A stretch of DNA of 64,000 bases. It comes from Kiritimatiellia bacterium (GTDB lineage Bacteria; Verrucomicrobiota; Kiritimatiellia; JAFGHX01). The stretch lies in contig JAFGHX010000166.1 in assembly GCA_016929905.1 (NCBI GenBank), forward strand, positions 1-64,000, given 5' to 3'. A program made the translations under genes and the position numbers. Positions 40,899 through 50,416 of the stretch are shown piece after piece (the stretch's first letter is position 1; each line of letters begins with the position of its first letter). The notes beneath the pieces are model-generated. The model was given only the letters and a program-made list of their open reading frames with translations, was not told the DNA's origin and did no database searches.

Positions 40899-42323
40899 TC
40901 AGATATCGTAATAGAGGGCAAACTCCCACGGATGGGGGCGCAGGTCGAGCGCCTGCACCTCGTTCACCGTCTTGTACGCGATCCAGGTATCAATCACATC
41001 CTGCGTGAAGACATCGCCCTTGAGCAGGAATTCAGAGTCGTCGGCCAACGCCCTGAGCGCATCGCGCAGCGAGCCGGGCGTCTGGGGCACCTTCGCCAGT
41101 TCTTCCGGCGGCAGGTCGTAGATGTCCTTGTCGAGCGGCTCCCCGGGATCCGCCTTGTTCAGGATCCCGTCCACCGCGGCCATGAGAATGGCCGAGAAGG
41201 CAATGTACGGGTTGCAGCTCGGGTCCGGGCACCGGAACTCGATCCGCTTCGACTTCGGCGAGGTCGAGTACATGGGGATGCGAATGGCGGCGCTGCGGTT
41301 GCGGCGCGAGTAGGCCAGATTGACCGGCGCTTCGAAGCCCGGCACCAGCCGCTTGTAGCTGTTGGTGGTCGGGTTCGTGAACGCGCACAACGCCGGTGCG
41401 TGTTTGAGCAGGCCGCCGATCATGTACATGGCCGTCTCGGACAGGCCGGCATAGCCCTCGCCCGCGCACAGGTTCTGGTCGCCCTTCCAGATGGAGAGGT
41501 GCGTGTGCATGCCGCTCCCGTTGTCGTTGAAGAGGGGTTTCGGCATGAAGGTGACCGTCTTGTTGTGCTTGCGGGCCACGTTCTTGATCACGTATTTGTA
41601 CTTCAGCACGTTGTCGCTCATCTCGACCAGCGGCGCGAATCGCATATCGATCTCCGCCTGCCCGCCGGTGGCGACTTCGTGGTGCTGCGCCTCGATCAGG
41701 ACACCCATGTTCTCCAGCGTGAGCATCATCTCACTGCGCATGTCCTGCTGGCTGTCGGTCGGCGGGACGGGGAAATAGCCTTCCTTGTACCGCGGCTTGT
41801 AGCCCAGGTTCGGCGACTCCACGCGGCCCGCGTTCCACCGGCCCTCGACGGAGTCCAGGTGATAGTACCCTTCGTGCTCATTCTGGTTGAAGCGCACATC
41901 GTCGAATATGAAGAACTCGGCTTCCGGGCCGACATACGCCGTATCGGCCAGCCCCGTGCTCCTGAGGTAGTTCTCCGCCTTGCGCGCGATGTTGCGCGGA
42001 TCACGGGTATAGTCTTCGCCCGTCACCGGGTCGCAGATATTGCAGACCAGCACGAGGGTCTTGGCGGCAAAGAACGGGTCCACGAACGCCGTATCCGGCG
42101 CCGGTTTCACCAGCATGTCGGACTCGTTGATGGCCTGCCAGCCCCGGATGCTCGACCCGTCGAATCCGAGCCCCTTCTCGAACGTGTCCTCGTCCACTTC
42201 GCGCGCGGGAACGGAGAAATGCTGCCACAGGCCCGGGAAATCCATGAAGCGGAGGTCGACGACCTCGATGGCTTCCTTCCGGATGAATTGGATCACATCT
42301 GCTACTGTCTTCGGTTTGCTCAT
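40899..42323 (-). CDS. glnA: Glutamine synthetase type I
   Basis: The 474-residue protein is a GSI with [30 protein letters not shown] and NRSAAIRIP. Tyr402 in IYDLPPEE is the adenylylation site of the GSI-beta type, which fits the presence of glnE in this window. It makes glutamine from glutamate, ammonia and ATP. AGGAGG lies before the start. It is the third gene of amt-glnB-glnA, 24 bases after glnB. Confidence 0.97.
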   Translation of the reverse strand: MSKPKTVADVIQFIRKEAIEVVDLRFMDFPGLWQHFSVPAREVDEDTFEKGLGFDGSSIRGWQAINESDMLVKPAPDTAFVDPFFAAKTLVLVCNICDPVTGEDYTRDPRNIARKAENYLRSTGLADTAYVGPEAEFFIFDDVRFNQNEHEGYYHLDSVEGRWNAGRVESPNLGYKPRYKEGYFPVPPTDSQQDMRSEMMLTLENMGVLIEAQHHEVATGGQAEIDMRFAPLVEMSDNVLKYKYVIKNVARKHNKTVTFMPKPLFNDNGSGMHTHLSIWKGDQNLCAGEGYAGLSETAMYMIGGLLKHAPALCAFTNPTTNSYKRLVPGFEAPVNLAYSRRNRSAAIRIPMYSTSPKSKRIEFRCPDPSCNPYIAFSAILMAAVDGILNKADPGEPLDKDIYDLPPEELAKVPQTPGSLRDALRALADDSEFLLKGDVFTQDVIDTWIAYKTVNEVQALDLRPHPWEFALYYDI

Positions 42324-42347
42324 CCCGCGCCTCCTGTCTACCCTCTT

Positions 42348-42689
42348 CTACCCTATCGCGTTGTTTCCTCGTTCGCCGGTGCGTATGCGGATGCACTCGG
42401 GCAATTCCTGTACGAAGATCTTGCCGTCGCCGATGTTGCCGGTTCGGGCCCCCTTGACGATCGCCTCGACGGTCGGTTCGACGAACGCCTCGTTGACGGC
42501 AATCTCCAACCGGACTTTCTTCAGCAGGTTCACTTCGAAATCCACGCCGCGGTACGACTCCTGGTAGCCCTTCTGCTGGCCGCAGCCGAGCGCGTTCGTG
42601 ACGGAAATCTTATAGATCTCGTTCTCGTACAACGCCTGCTTCACGGCCGGGAGGCGTTCGGGCTGGATATAGGCAATGATCAACTTCAC
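42348..42689 (-). CDS. glnB: PII signal protein with Phe51 in the T-loop
   Basis: The 113-residue PII protein has the T-loop [21 protein letters not shown] and the C-terminal RIRTGERG. Numbering aligns with E. coli GlnB without gaps: Tyr46 is kept, but position 51, the uridylylated Tyr, is Phe. The protein should still bind ATP and 2-oxoglutarate (conserved [10 protein letters not shown]) and may gate Amt, but it could not be modified at that site. It lies 8 bases after amt and 24 before glnA, so it belongs to the GlnK-type context. Confidence 0.93.
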   Translation of the reverse strand: MKLIIAYIQPERLPAVKQALYENEIYKISVTNALGCGQQKGYQESYRGVDFEVNLLKKVRLEIAVNEAFVEPTVEAIVKGARTGNIGDGKIFVQELPECIRIRTGERGNNAIG

Positions 42690-42697
42690 GGTTACCC

Positions 42698-44041
42698 CTA
42701 TTTCGTAACGAATATCTGGAACCCGCTGTAGGATTCCATCCCGTGTTCCCCGATATCGAGGCCACGCAGCTCATCCGCTTCACTGACCCTCAGCCCGATG
42801 ACTCTGCGAATCACCAGGAACGCCGTCCCCATACTGAGCGCCACAAATCCCGCGCAGGCCGCCACGCCAAGCGTCTGAATGCCGAGCAATTTCAAGCCGC
42901 CGCCGGCGAAAAGCCCGGCGCGGGCTCCGCCCAGAAGCGCCTTTTGCCCGAAGAGCCCGACCGCCAGCGTTCCCCACACCCCGTTCAGACCATGAACGGG
43001 CACGGCGCCAACAGGATCGTCAATCCCAACGCGGTCGAGCAAGGCCACACCCAGCACGATGATCACGCCCGCCACCAGCCCGATGATGACGGCGGCGGCG
43101 ACGGACACATAGGCGCAGGGCGCGGTGATGGCCACCAACCCGGCCAGTGCGCCGTTCATCGCCATGGAGAGGTCGGGCTTCCCGAACAACAGCCACACCA
43201 CCGCCATGGCGCTCACCGTCCCGGCACAGGCGGCCAGGTTCGTGTTGATCGCTACCCGGCTGTTCAATCCCGCGGACAACCCGCTCAGGGAACTGCCCGG
43301 GTTGAAGCCGAACCAGCCGAACCACAGGATGAAGACGCCCAGCGATGCGAGCGGAATGTTGTGCCCCGGCATGGCATTGGCGGAACCGTCCCGATTGAAC
43401 TTGCCGATCCGCGGCCCCAGGACCGCGGCGCCGACCAGCGCCGCGATCCCACCTGTCGCGTGCACGACCGTCGAGCCGGCGAAATCGGCGAAACCCAGCC
43501 GCGCGAGCCAGCCGCCGCCCCAGACCCAATGCCCCACAACGGGATACACCAGCCCGCTGATCACGACCGTATAGGCCAGATACGCCCGAAACTTCATCCG
43601 CTCCGCCATCGCTCCCGCCACGATCGTCGCCGCCGCGCCGCAGAAGGCCGCCTGGAACAGCCAGAAGGCGAACGTCGGGACACCGTTGGTCAGCGAATCC
43701 ACGTTCCGCAACAGGAACCCGCCGGCGCCGATCAGCCCCGCCTTGCTCGAACCGAACATGAGCGCATAGCCCAGCACCCAGAACGACAGGCAGGCAATAC
43801 AGAAGTCGAGAAAGTTCTTCGTCAGAATGTTGCACGCGTTCTTCGCACGGATGAAGCCCGCCTCCACCATTCCGAAACCCGCCTGCATGAAGAAAACCAG
43901 AAACGCGGCCAGCAGCACCCAAAGCGTATTCAGCCCTATCTCGACCCCCTCCAGCGCAGGGCCTCCGTCCGCCGCATACACCCATAACGGCGCCAACAGC
44001 ACCGTCGCCCCCGCCACCACTCTCAATACCGCCCTGTTCAT
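42698..44041 (-). CDS. amt: Ammonium transporter
   Basis: The 447-residue membrane protein starts with a signal-like segment ([20 protein letters not shown]) and has about 11 transmembrane helices. Family motifs include [39 protein letters not shown] and [10 protein letters not shown]. It imports ammonium, probably under control of the neighbouring PII. It is the first gene of amt-glnB-glnA, downstream of a near-perfect sigma54 promoter. Confidence 0.95.
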   Translation of the reverse strand: MNRAVLRVVAGATVLLAPLWVYAADGGPALEGVEIGLNTLWVLLAAFLVFFMQAGFGMVEAGFIRAKNACNILTKNFLDFCIACLSFWVLGYALMFGSSKAGLIGAGGFLLRNVDSLTNGVPTFAFWLFQAAFCGAAATIVAGAMAERMKFRAYLAYTVVISGLVYPVVGHWVWGGGWLARLGFADFAGSTVVHATGGIAALVGAAVLGPRIGKFNRDGSANAMPGHNIPLASLGVFILWFGWFGFNPGSSLSGLSAGLNSRVAINTNLAACAGTVSAMAVVWLLFGKPDLSMAMNGALAGLVAITAPCAYVSVAAAVIIGLVAGVIIVLGVALLDRVGIDDPVGAVPVHGLNGVWGTLAVGLFGQKALLGGARAGLFAGGGLKLLGIQTLGVAACAGFVALSMGTAFLVIRRVIGLRVSEADELRGLDIGEHGMESYSGFQIFVTK

Positions 44042-44105
44042 CGTCCGCTCCCTGCCCTTGAACCCATGCCGCTATCCCGCGTGATTCTCATACCGGATGT
44101 CCCTA

Positions 44106-44121
44106 AGCAAAAATCGTGCCA
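44106..44121 (-). promoter_or_regulatory. Sigma54 promoter of amt-glnB-glnA
   Basis: On the minus strand TGGCACGATTTTTGCT matches the consensus TGGCACG-N4-TTGCW at every fixed position. It lies about 65 bases upstream of the amt start. A sigma54 activator gene is in the same window (50744-52297). Confidence 0.8.
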
Positions 44122-44245
44122 AGTCCGAAATCTCCGCGCTTCCGTCCTTCCGTGCCGTGCAAAAGCGGCATACCCGCCGCGCCAAGCCCTGCCCTTCCCC
44201 CGGCAGACAACTCTCACCCCGCCTCACTCCCGCCGCCGCCAGGAA

Positions 44246-44259
44246 CGACATTTATGTCG
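44246..44259. promoter_or_regulatory. Palindrome CGAC-N6-GTCG, site 1 upstream of amt
   Basis: CGACATTTATGTCG is a 14-bp inverted repeat with an AT core, lying about 125 bases upstream of the amt sigma54 box. Its plan matches the nrpR-gdhA palindrome CGGCAAATATGCCG. It could bind NrpR or be an upstream activator site. Confidence 0.6.
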
Positions 44260-44275
44260 CATATATTAGTCAATA

Positions 44276-44289
44276 CGACAATTATGTCG
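44276..44289. promoter_or_regulatory. Palindrome CGAC-N6-GTCG, site 2 upstream of amt
   Basis: CGACAATTATGTCG is centred 30 bp from site 1, close to three helical turns, so dimers at both sites would lie on nearly the same face of the DNA. Confidence 0.6.
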
Positions 44290-44382
44290 GCTCATAACGA
44301 GCGAAACGGACGTCAGAAAACGAGTAAAGTGGTACGGCCGGCGGCCGCTCGCGGGCGGCGAATCGAAGCCGGGCCTCCGACT

Positions 44383-44398
44383 TGGCACGATCCGTGCT
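44383..44398 (+). promoter_or_regulatory. Second, divergent sigma54-type promoter
   Basis: TGGCACGATCCGTGCT matches TGGCACG-N4-TTGCW except for one base (G for T). It points away from amt, towards a short open frame at 44415. It also forms the palindrome GCACG-ATC-CGTGC, which leaves an alternative explanation. Confidence 0.45.
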
Positions 44399-44414
44399 CA
44401 GAGGCAACCCTATC

Positions 44415-44639
44415 ATGATGAACGAACAGACCGCGCCGGGAAGCATGAGCGAATGGCTGGTGAACGCCTGCGGGTTTCCGTGCGTGTGGCAGGGCTCGCC
44501 AAGCGTGAGGTGGGGTGCGGGGCGGGACAGCGATCGGCGGAGCGGTCACGCCCCGGCTGTGTCTGGCTCTACCGAGGCCGGGCAATCGGCTCCGGCCTGG
44601 CGGCCGCGGTGCGGACCGGCCTTTGAGAACGGAGACTGA
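44415..44639 (+). CDS. Possible small protein downstream of the sigma54-type site
   Basis: A 74-codon frame starts with MMNEQTAPGSMSEWLVNAC, with GAGG about 10 bases upstream. After residue 35 or so it becomes Arg/Gly/Ser-rich like a chance frame. I recognise no family. It may be a decayed gene start or a real short peptide. The rest of the 44042-44666 gap is regulatory or empty. Confidence 0.25.
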   Translation: MMNEQTAPGSMSEWLVNACGFPCVWQGSPSVRWGAGRDSDRRSGHAPAVSGSTEAGQSAPAWRPRCGPAFENGD

Positions 44640-44666
44640 ACACGCCGTGTTGCGCCGACGCCCGAA

Positions 44667-45575
44667 TCAGGTTTCGGTCAGCCGGCGTACGAGGAAGTCC
44701 TCGAAGGCGGCTAAGTCTTTCCAGTCCACGGCGACGCGCATTTTCTTGGCATTCTCGTCAGGGACGGTGAACCCGTCGTCGGTCACCCGAATCCCGATTT
44801 CCCTCATTTCCAACAGTTCGTCGGCGAAAGCCAGGTAGATGGCGACGGTATCGAAGAGAGTGGAACTCTTCACGTCCAACTGATCGGCCTTGTTCCGGAA
44901 TTCGAGCCAGGCGCGGTAGTTCTGCATGAGCGCCTGGACGAGCGGATCCTGAGAGTGGCGCACGGCCTGGTACTTCCGGCCTCTGAGCGTCACCAGGCCG
45001 CAGGTGTCCAGCGGCGTAAGGGTCATGTCCCAATCGGCGGTGAATGTCTTCTGACAGGCGGGAGTGTGGTGGACCACATTGCTCTCCCGGTCGATTTCGG
45101 TTTTGCCCCCGTACCCTTTGTATACGGAGCCGTGCATACCCACGAAGCGAGCCTTTTTCGCTATTCGCGGCTCCCGCTCCAACGCGGCCCCGATATTCGG
45201 GACCGGTCCGATACAGATCAGGGTGATCGGTTCCGGCGACGCCATGATCGTCTCGATCATCGCACCGACCCCGTCCTCCTGCACGGCTCCCGGGTACCGC
45301 GCCAGGTCGTACCCCTCGACCCACGCGCCCTGCGGCTGCTTGGTGCGCGAGCCGAACGGAATGCCGATTCCAACGGGCACGTCCGTTCGCCCGGCCACCT
45401 CCAGCATTTTCGCGATGATGGCCGCGCGATAGCGCGTGTCCCCGGTATCCGAGACCACCATCCTCACGTCCAGTTCCGGCGACTTCAGCATCATGGCCAA
45501 GGCCCACGTGTCGTCGATGTCCCCCCCGATGTCCGTGTCCAGAATGACGGGAATGCATCCGTTCCGAGCTGTCAT
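44667..45575 (-). CDS. Inosine-uridine-type nucleoside hydrolase
   Basis: The 302-residue protein has the calcium-binding signature DTDIGGDIDDTWAL at residues 13-26 and a later GMHGSVYKGYGG stretch. The family cleaves the N-glycosidic bond of ribonucleosides to base and ribose. The usual DT(N)D start is shifted to DTDIGGDIDD, as in many distant members, so the substrate is open. GGAAAGGAG lies before the start. It is divergent from an AraC-type regulator that may control it. Confidence 0.8.
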   Translation of the reverse strand: MTARNGCIPVILDTDIGGDIDDTWALAMMLKSPELDVRMVVSDTGDTRYRAAIIAKMLEVAGRTDVPVGIGIPFGSRTKQPQGAWVEGYDLARYPGAVQEDGVGAMIETIMASPEPITLICIGPVPNIGAALEREPRIAKKARFVGMHGSVYKGYGGKTEIDRESNVVHHTPACQKTFTADWDMTLTPLDTCGLVTLRGRKYQAVRHSQDPLVQALMQNYRAWLEFRNKADQLDVKSSTLFDTVAIYLAFADELLEMREIGIRVTDDGFTVPDENAKKMRVAVDWKDLAAFEDFLVRRLTET

Positions 45576-45612
45576 AGAGAGGCTCCTTTCCGAATTAGCA
45601 GCATATTATCGC

Positions 45613-45628
45613 TTATCGGGTCAGATAA
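45613..45628. promoter_or_regulatory. Operator-like inverted repeat TTATC-N6-GATAA
   Basis: TTATCGGGTCAGATAA has 5-bp arms around 6 bases, with an extra direct TTATC half-site at 45606-45610. It lies between the divergent nucleoside hydrolase and AraC genes. A TTGACA follows at about 45632, without a convincing -10. Confidence 0.45.
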
Positions 45629-45702
45629 CACTTGACAATTCGATCTTAATATAGCATTTTTTGACTTCACGCGAACCGGTTCATGGAGAGGGCGCGTGAA
45701 GA

Positions 45703-46476
45703 ATGGACCCAACCCCGGTGAACGAGACGCCGGTCACCTTCCTGCATTCCGGCCGTTTTGCGAGCACCCGCAACGTGCAGATGCACACGCATCCGGGCAC
45801 GGAATTGATTCTGGTGACGGAGGGGCACTGCACGATCGACGTGCAGCACCGCTCGTTGGACGGCTGGCGCGGGACGCTCTACGTCCTTCCGGCGCGAGTT
45901 CCACACAACCAGATCGAGCACGAGTTCACACGCACGGAGTACGTGACGTGCCGGGCGAGTCCCCTTCTGCTGGATGATTCGCCGCGCACCCTTGACGTGG
46001 CGGCTGACGGCTGGATTCCGCGATGGATCGGAGAAATCTGCGATCTAACAGCGGACAGACGGAGCGACTCCGGGGAGGAAGCCTCGGCGCTGACCCATGC
46101 GCTGCTGTGCCGTCTACGGCGGGTCGAGCGCGCCGGCAGGCGAACGGGCATGCATCCGGCGTTGAGGCGGGCGCTTCAGTTGGTGGACGCCGCCCCCGCC
46201 GCCCCCCTGGACGCGGCACGCCTGTCCGTTCACGCGGGGATCAGCGCGAGCCGTCTTGGCGCCCTGTTCCGCGCGGGCGTCGGGTGCGGCCCGATGAAGT
46301 ACCTTCAAGACGTGCGCATGGCGCTCGCGCGGCGGTTGTTGACGGACCCGTACCGGACGGTGCAGGAGGTGGCGCGTCTCTGCGGGTTCGAGGACGCCAA
46401 CTACTTCTCGCGCCTGTTCCGCCGCCGGCAGGGCTGTTCCCCTTCGGCCTACCGGCAGAACAGAGGGCTCCGATAG
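45703..46476 (+). CDS. AraC-family transcriptional regulator
   Basis: The 257-residue protein has an N-terminal cupin (MHTHPGTELILVTEGHCTI, LPARVPHNQ) for an effector. Its C-terminal double HTH has LSVHAGISASRLGALFRAGVG and EVARLCGFEDANYFSRLFRR. It probably responds to a sugar or nucleoside and controls the divergent nucleoside hydrolase gene. The TAG stop coincides with the start of a TAG-ended repeat. It converges with glnE. Confidence 0.85.
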   Translation: MDPTPVNETPVTFLHSGRFASTRNVQMHTHPGTELILVTEGHCTIDVQHRSLDGWRGTLYVLPARVPHNQIEHEFTRTEYVTCRASPLLLDDSPRTLDVAADGWIPRWIGEICDLTADRRSDSGEEASALTHALLCRLRRVERAGRRTGMHPALRRALQLVDAAPAAPLDAARLSVHAGISASRLGALFRAGVGCGPMKYLQDVRMALARRLLTDPYRTVQEVARLCGFEDANYFSRLFRRRQGCSPSAYRQNRGLR

Positions 46477-46572
46477 TGGAAGCGGCGTCTCGCCGCTTCC
46501 AGAAGCGGCCGCGCCGGTCTTCCTCCAGCGGCATGTCGTGGCGCCGGGGGAAGCGGCGAGACGCCGCTTCTA
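46474..46572. repeat. TAG-ended hairpin repeat between araC-type gene and glnE
   Basis: The left hairpin GAAGCGGCG-TCT-CGCCGCTTC (46479-46499) follows the AraC stop codon TAG. The right hairpin GAAGCGGCG-AGA-CGCCGCTTC (46550-46570) ends with CTA, the glnE stop codon. The ends are inverted copies of each other. The whole element is 99 bp. Confidence 0.8.
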
Positions 46573-49500
46573 CTTCGTGCTGTTCGCGAAGGCGGCGAAC
46601 GCCTCGCGCACGCGATCCCGGCACCGGTCCAGTTGTTGCCTGAACGTCCGGGCGTCGGACGCCACACCGAGCACGCGTTTGGCCAGGGCGGTGCAGGCTG
46701 TTTCGGAAGCGGGCACGGCGTGAATCTGGCGGTCTTCCAGTATCTGGAGGACGTGTTCCACGCGGCGCAGGAAGACGTAGTCGTCGTGCAGCTGGGCGGC
46801 CCGCGCGTTGTCGAGCAAGCCCTTCCGTGCCAGCGTTTCCAGGCCGCAAAGGGTATTCGCGGTCAGGATGTCGGGTTCTCGGGCGGCGTGGATAAGCTGC
46901 AGCCCCTGCACGAGAAACTCGACGTCACGGATGCCGCCCAGCCCCGTTTTCACGTCGGACGACCCGCCGCGGCGAGCGCCGCGCCCGCGGGCGCCGGCCT
47001 GGCGCATACGTTCCACGCACGCGACGACCTCGGCGGGCGAGCGGGGACTGAGGAGCAACGGCTTGATGCCTTCCAGGAACCGCTGACCGAGCGCGAGGTT
47101 CCCTGCGATCGGCCGCGCCTTGAGCAGCGCCTGGACTTCCCAGAGCGCGGCCCGGTTGCGGTAGTAGCCGAGCAGCGCCGACAGGGACTGGACCAGTTGG
47201 CCCGCGCGTCCGTAGGCCCGCAACCTGAAATCCACGCGATAGGCATAGCCCTCCTCCGTATGGTCGGCGAGGCAGGCGCGCACCTGTTCCATGACCCGGC
47301 TGAACCGACCGACGGCGCCGGGATCCCGCTGGTCGTCGCACAGCCCGACGAGATCGATATCGGAGCTGTAGTTGAGTTCGCACCCGCCCAGTTTGCCGAG
47401 CGCCAGAATGACGAACTGGTCTGCCCGGTATTCGCCGGGTCTGCCGGTCGCGCCGGCGGCGCCCCAGACGCGGTCCAGGGCAGCCGCCGTAACGGCCTCG
47501 GCCAGCGCCGACAGATCCCGCACGACATCGGCCAGCCCGACGCCCAGCGCTATGTCGCGGGTACCGATGCGGAGGAGTTCGCGCCGCCTGAACCGGCGCA
47601 AAGCGTTCAGCCAGTCGTCTTGCGCCGGGAAGGTCCGCGACAGGGCACCCACATCGTCTTTGATGCTCGCGCGGTCGCGTTGCGCGTAGAGGTTCTTCGG
47701 GTCCGTTGCCCACTCCAGGAATTGCGGGTAACGCACCAGCGTATCGGCGAGAAACTGGCTCCCGGCGAAGATCCCGAGCAGGATCTCGAGGCGTCTCGGT
47801 TGCGACAGGAGCATCTGGTAGTGGGCGCCGGGGTCCGGCAGGGCGCGCGCGAACCGCTCCCAGTTGTTGAGCGCCATGTCGGGGTCCGGCTCGCGGCGGA
47901 GCGTATCGCAGGCCAGCACGGCCAGTTTGGCGAAGAGATCGCGACGCGACTCGGTGCCGGCCAGTGCGCGCAGGTTCACGTGTGCGCGCGCGACGTCGGC
48001 GAAGCCGGCGTCTTGCAGGATACGGGCACGCAGGTCGGCGGGCACGTTGTCGGACAAGACCAGGTCGGCGACGTTTCCCTCTGCCGGCCCGGGCAGCGAA
48101 TCGCGCCCGAAATGCCGCTCCACGAATGCGCGGATTCTGGCCGTCTGTGTCTCGAACTCGAGTCGGAGCTGTTGCTCGGGCTCGAGCGTGCCGCCCCGGC
48201 GGTACCCCATCCGGCGCGCGAGGTGGACGAATTCGTGCGCGCCGGTGGGCGGCAGGAACAGGTCGCGGGCGGACCCGCGCAACATGCGCAGGCCGTTGAT
48301 GAGGCGCCGCAGAAATTGATAGGCTTCCTTCAGCGCGCCGCTTTCCTCACCGCTGAGCACGCCGGCCTCCGAAAGCGCATTCAGAGCTTCGTGCAGGCGC
48401 GGCGTACGCAGCGACGGCCGGGTCTTGCCGTGCATGACCTGCAGGATCTGCACGTCGTACTCCAGATCCACCAGGGCGCCCGGGCTGAATTTGGCATTAT
48501 ACCGGCCGGGTTCGGTCTTTTCCTTGAGCTGTTTCCGGCGGATATCCCTGAGTTCCCTGACGTCGAGGCTCTTGGCGGCGTAGACGAACTCGTCGCGCAG
48601 CCGTTCGACCTGCGCGCCGAGCTCGGGATCACCCCCGACCGCTCTCAGACGGACGAGGGCCAGCCGCTCGTAGGACAGCGCGGCACCGCCGACCCCGTAA
48701 TACCGGCAGAAATTCTCCAGGCTGCAGGCCAGGGGCCCATTCCTGCCGTAGGGCCGCAGCTGCAGATCGACATGGAAGATCCCCTCACGTTTCGCGCGGA
48801 TGGACCCGGCCGTCTGGCGCACGAGCAACTCGAAGAACTCCGAATTCGCGATGGGCTGCGCGCCGTCCGTCCGTCCGTTGTCGCTATACACGAACAACAG
48901 TTCGATATCGGAGGCGTACCCCAGCGCCTCGCCGCCGAGCTTGCCGAGCCCGAAAACGGCGTACCGCGCGGCCAACCCGGCGACGGTGCGCGGGGTCCCG
49001 TGTCTGGCGGCCAGGTCGCGGTAGACGAGGCCGGCCGCCGTCTCGACGACCAACTCGGCAAGGCGGGTCAGGTGTTCGGCCAGAACCCGCGGGCCGGAGC
49101 CTTCGTTGAGAATGTGGTCGAGATCGATCGCGAATATCGCCCGGTCCTTGAATTCGTTCAGGCGCCGAAACGTTTCGTCGAGGGATTGGGCGCCGGCCAA
49201 CTCCCGGGCAAGTCGTTCGCGAGTGGCCTGTGCGGAGGGAGCGAGCGAGCGGCCTTCGAGCTGCGGTTCGAGGATCGGCAGCAGCGATTCGTATTGCAGC
49301 CGCACGAAATCCTCCCAGAGAAAGTCGCTTGCGCCGAGCAGCCGGGCCAGTTCCTGCAGGGCGCGCGGGCTGGTGAACAGATCGAGCCAGTTGCTCTGTT
49401 CCGGCAGCCGCAGGACGTTTTCCACGAGCTGCTCGAACCGGCAGAGCGCGGCGTACGGATCGGGCGAATGGCCGAGGAAATAGGTGAACTGTTTGGTCAG

Positions 49501-50343
49501 CAGGACTGAGAGTCGCAGCCGGCCGAGCAGATCGGGATCGCGTATCTTGCCGCCGCGCGCATCGAGCACCTGCAATTCGTCCTCGATGCGGCCGTGTGTC
49601 GTGCGAATGCGCACCCGCTCGATCGAGACGCCGTTCAGAGACAGCGCGGTCGTGAGCGCATAGAGGAACGCCGGCGTATCCTGCGAGACCACGCGAAGGG
49701 TGGTGCAGCGCCCGCTCGCGTTGTCGACAGCGATCTCAACAGGGTAGAGCGCGGGCAAGGCGTCCGCCTGAAGATGGGCGAGGCGGCCGGCGACCATCTC
49801 GTTGACCTGATGCTTGGCCTCCGCGACGGCATCGCGGCGCCCACTCTCCAGCCGGCCGATGATCCCCCTCAGGCACGCCACCAGTTCGCCCTCCCAAACC
49901 TGGCGCGACGCGATCTGAATCTGGACGGACCCGGCGAAATGGTCGATAATCCGCCTGCGCTGAAAGGGGGCGTCGGCGCGCTTGCCCCGCCGGCGCCGTG
50001 CGCCCGGGGCGGGGTCCGACTCGGGCGTCGGTGCGTAGGTGAAGACCTCGCCGGACACAATCGAAAAGCCGAGCCCCGCCAGAACGCCGGTTATGAGCGA
50101 GAACTCGCCGGGATAGTCGAAGGCCAGCACCGTGCAGTCGGCGCGCCCGTCCGCCTGCCAGCGGAAGAGCACCTCGACGGGATGGCGGGCCGTCAGACGG
50201 CTCAGCGCCGCCAGATGCGTCCCGATCCGAGCCGGCTCAAAGGCCTCGAAGTACGCCTCCTCCAGACGCGCCAGGTGTTCGGCGACAAGCCGCTCGTCCA
50301 CCGCGGGGCACTCGGCTGTGAGTTGTGCAAGCGAAGGTTTCAC
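46570..50343 (-). CDS. glnE: GlnE adenylyltransferase with two N-terminal ACT domains
   Basis: The 1257-residue protein is about 300 residues longer than E. coli GlnE. Residues 65-135 and 200-270 look like ACT domains (DYPGEFSLITGVLAGLGFSI; SQDTPAFLYALTTALSLNGV, then RIEDELQVLDARGGKI), the arrangement seen at the C-terminus of GlnD. Two nucleotidyltransferase halves follow: FGLGKLGGEALGYASDIEL (Asp479, Glu481) and LALGKLGGCELNYSSDIDL (Asp995, Asp997). The first half normally removes AMP from GlnA and the second adds it. Glu481 replaces the usual second Asp of the deadenylylation site. The ACT pair may let it sense glutamine directly. Confidence 0.85.
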   Translation of the reverse strand: MKPSLAQLTAECPAVDERLVAEHLARLEEAYFEAFEPARIGTHLAALSRLTARHPVEVLFRWQADGRADCTVLAFDYPGEFSLITGVLAGLGFSIVSGEVFTYAPTPESDPAPGARRRRGKRADAPFQRRRIIDHFAGSVQIQIASRQVWEGELVACLRGIIGRLESGRRDAVAEAKHQVNEMVAGRLAHLQADALPALYPVEIAVDNASGRCTTLRVVSQDTPAFLYALTTALSLNGVSIERVRIRTTHGRIEDELQVLDARGGKIRDPDLLGRLRLSVLLTKQFTYFLGHSPDPYAALCRFEQLVENVLRLPEQSNWLDLFTSPRALQELARLLGASDFLWEDFVRLQYESLLPILEPQLEGRSLAPSAQATRERLARELAGAQSLDETFRRLNEFKDRAIFAIDLDHILNEGSGPRVLAEHLTRLAELVVETAAGLVYRDLAARHGTPRTVAGLAARYAVFGLGKLGGEALGYASDIELLFVYSDNGRTDGAQPIANSEFFELLVRQTAGSIRAKREGIFHVDLQLRPYGRNGPLACSLENFCRYYGVGGAALSYERLALVRLRAVGGDPELGAQVERLRDEFVYAAKSLDVRELRDIRRKQLKEKTEPGRYNAKFSPGALVDLEYDVQILQVMHGKTRPSLRTPRLHEALNALSEAGVLSGEESGALKEAYQFLRRLINGLRMLRGSARDLFLPPTGAHEFVHLARRMGYRRGGTLEPEQQLRLEFETQTARIRAFVERHFGRDSLPGPAEGNVADLVLSDNVPADLRARILQDAGFADVARAHVNLRALAGTESRRDLFAKLAVLACDTLRREPDPDMALNNWERFARALPDPGAHYQMLLSQPRRLEILLGIFAGSQFLADTLVRYPQFLEWATDPKNLYAQRDRASIKDDVGALSRTFPAQDDWLNALRRFRRRELLRIGTRDIALGVGLADVVRDLSALAEAVTAAALDRVWGAAGATGRPGEYRADQFVILALGKLGGCELNYSSDIDLVGLCDDQRDPGAVGRFSRVMEQVRACLADHTEEGYAYRVDFRLRAYGRAGQLVQSLSALLGYYRNRAALWEVQALLKARPIAGNLALGQRFLEGIKPLLLSPRSPAEVVACVERMRQAGARGRGARRGGSSDVKTGLGGIRDVEFLVQGLQLIHAAREPDILTANTLCGLETLARKGLLDNARAAQLHDDYVFLRRVEHVLQILEDRQIHAVPASETACTALAKRVLGVASDARTFRQQLDRCRDRVREAFAAFANSTK

Positions 50344-50416
50344 GGGGCCGTTCCGGCTCTCGCCTCAAGGCGGAATCCAGATGAATGGCTCTCCTCCGCC
50401 ACCAACTCCGCCCCCC

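Noticed and set aside
46633..49509. A 958-codon plus-strand frame opposite glnE
   Set aside because: Shadow of glnE with no motif; the real frame contains both GKLGG nucleotidyltransferase sites.
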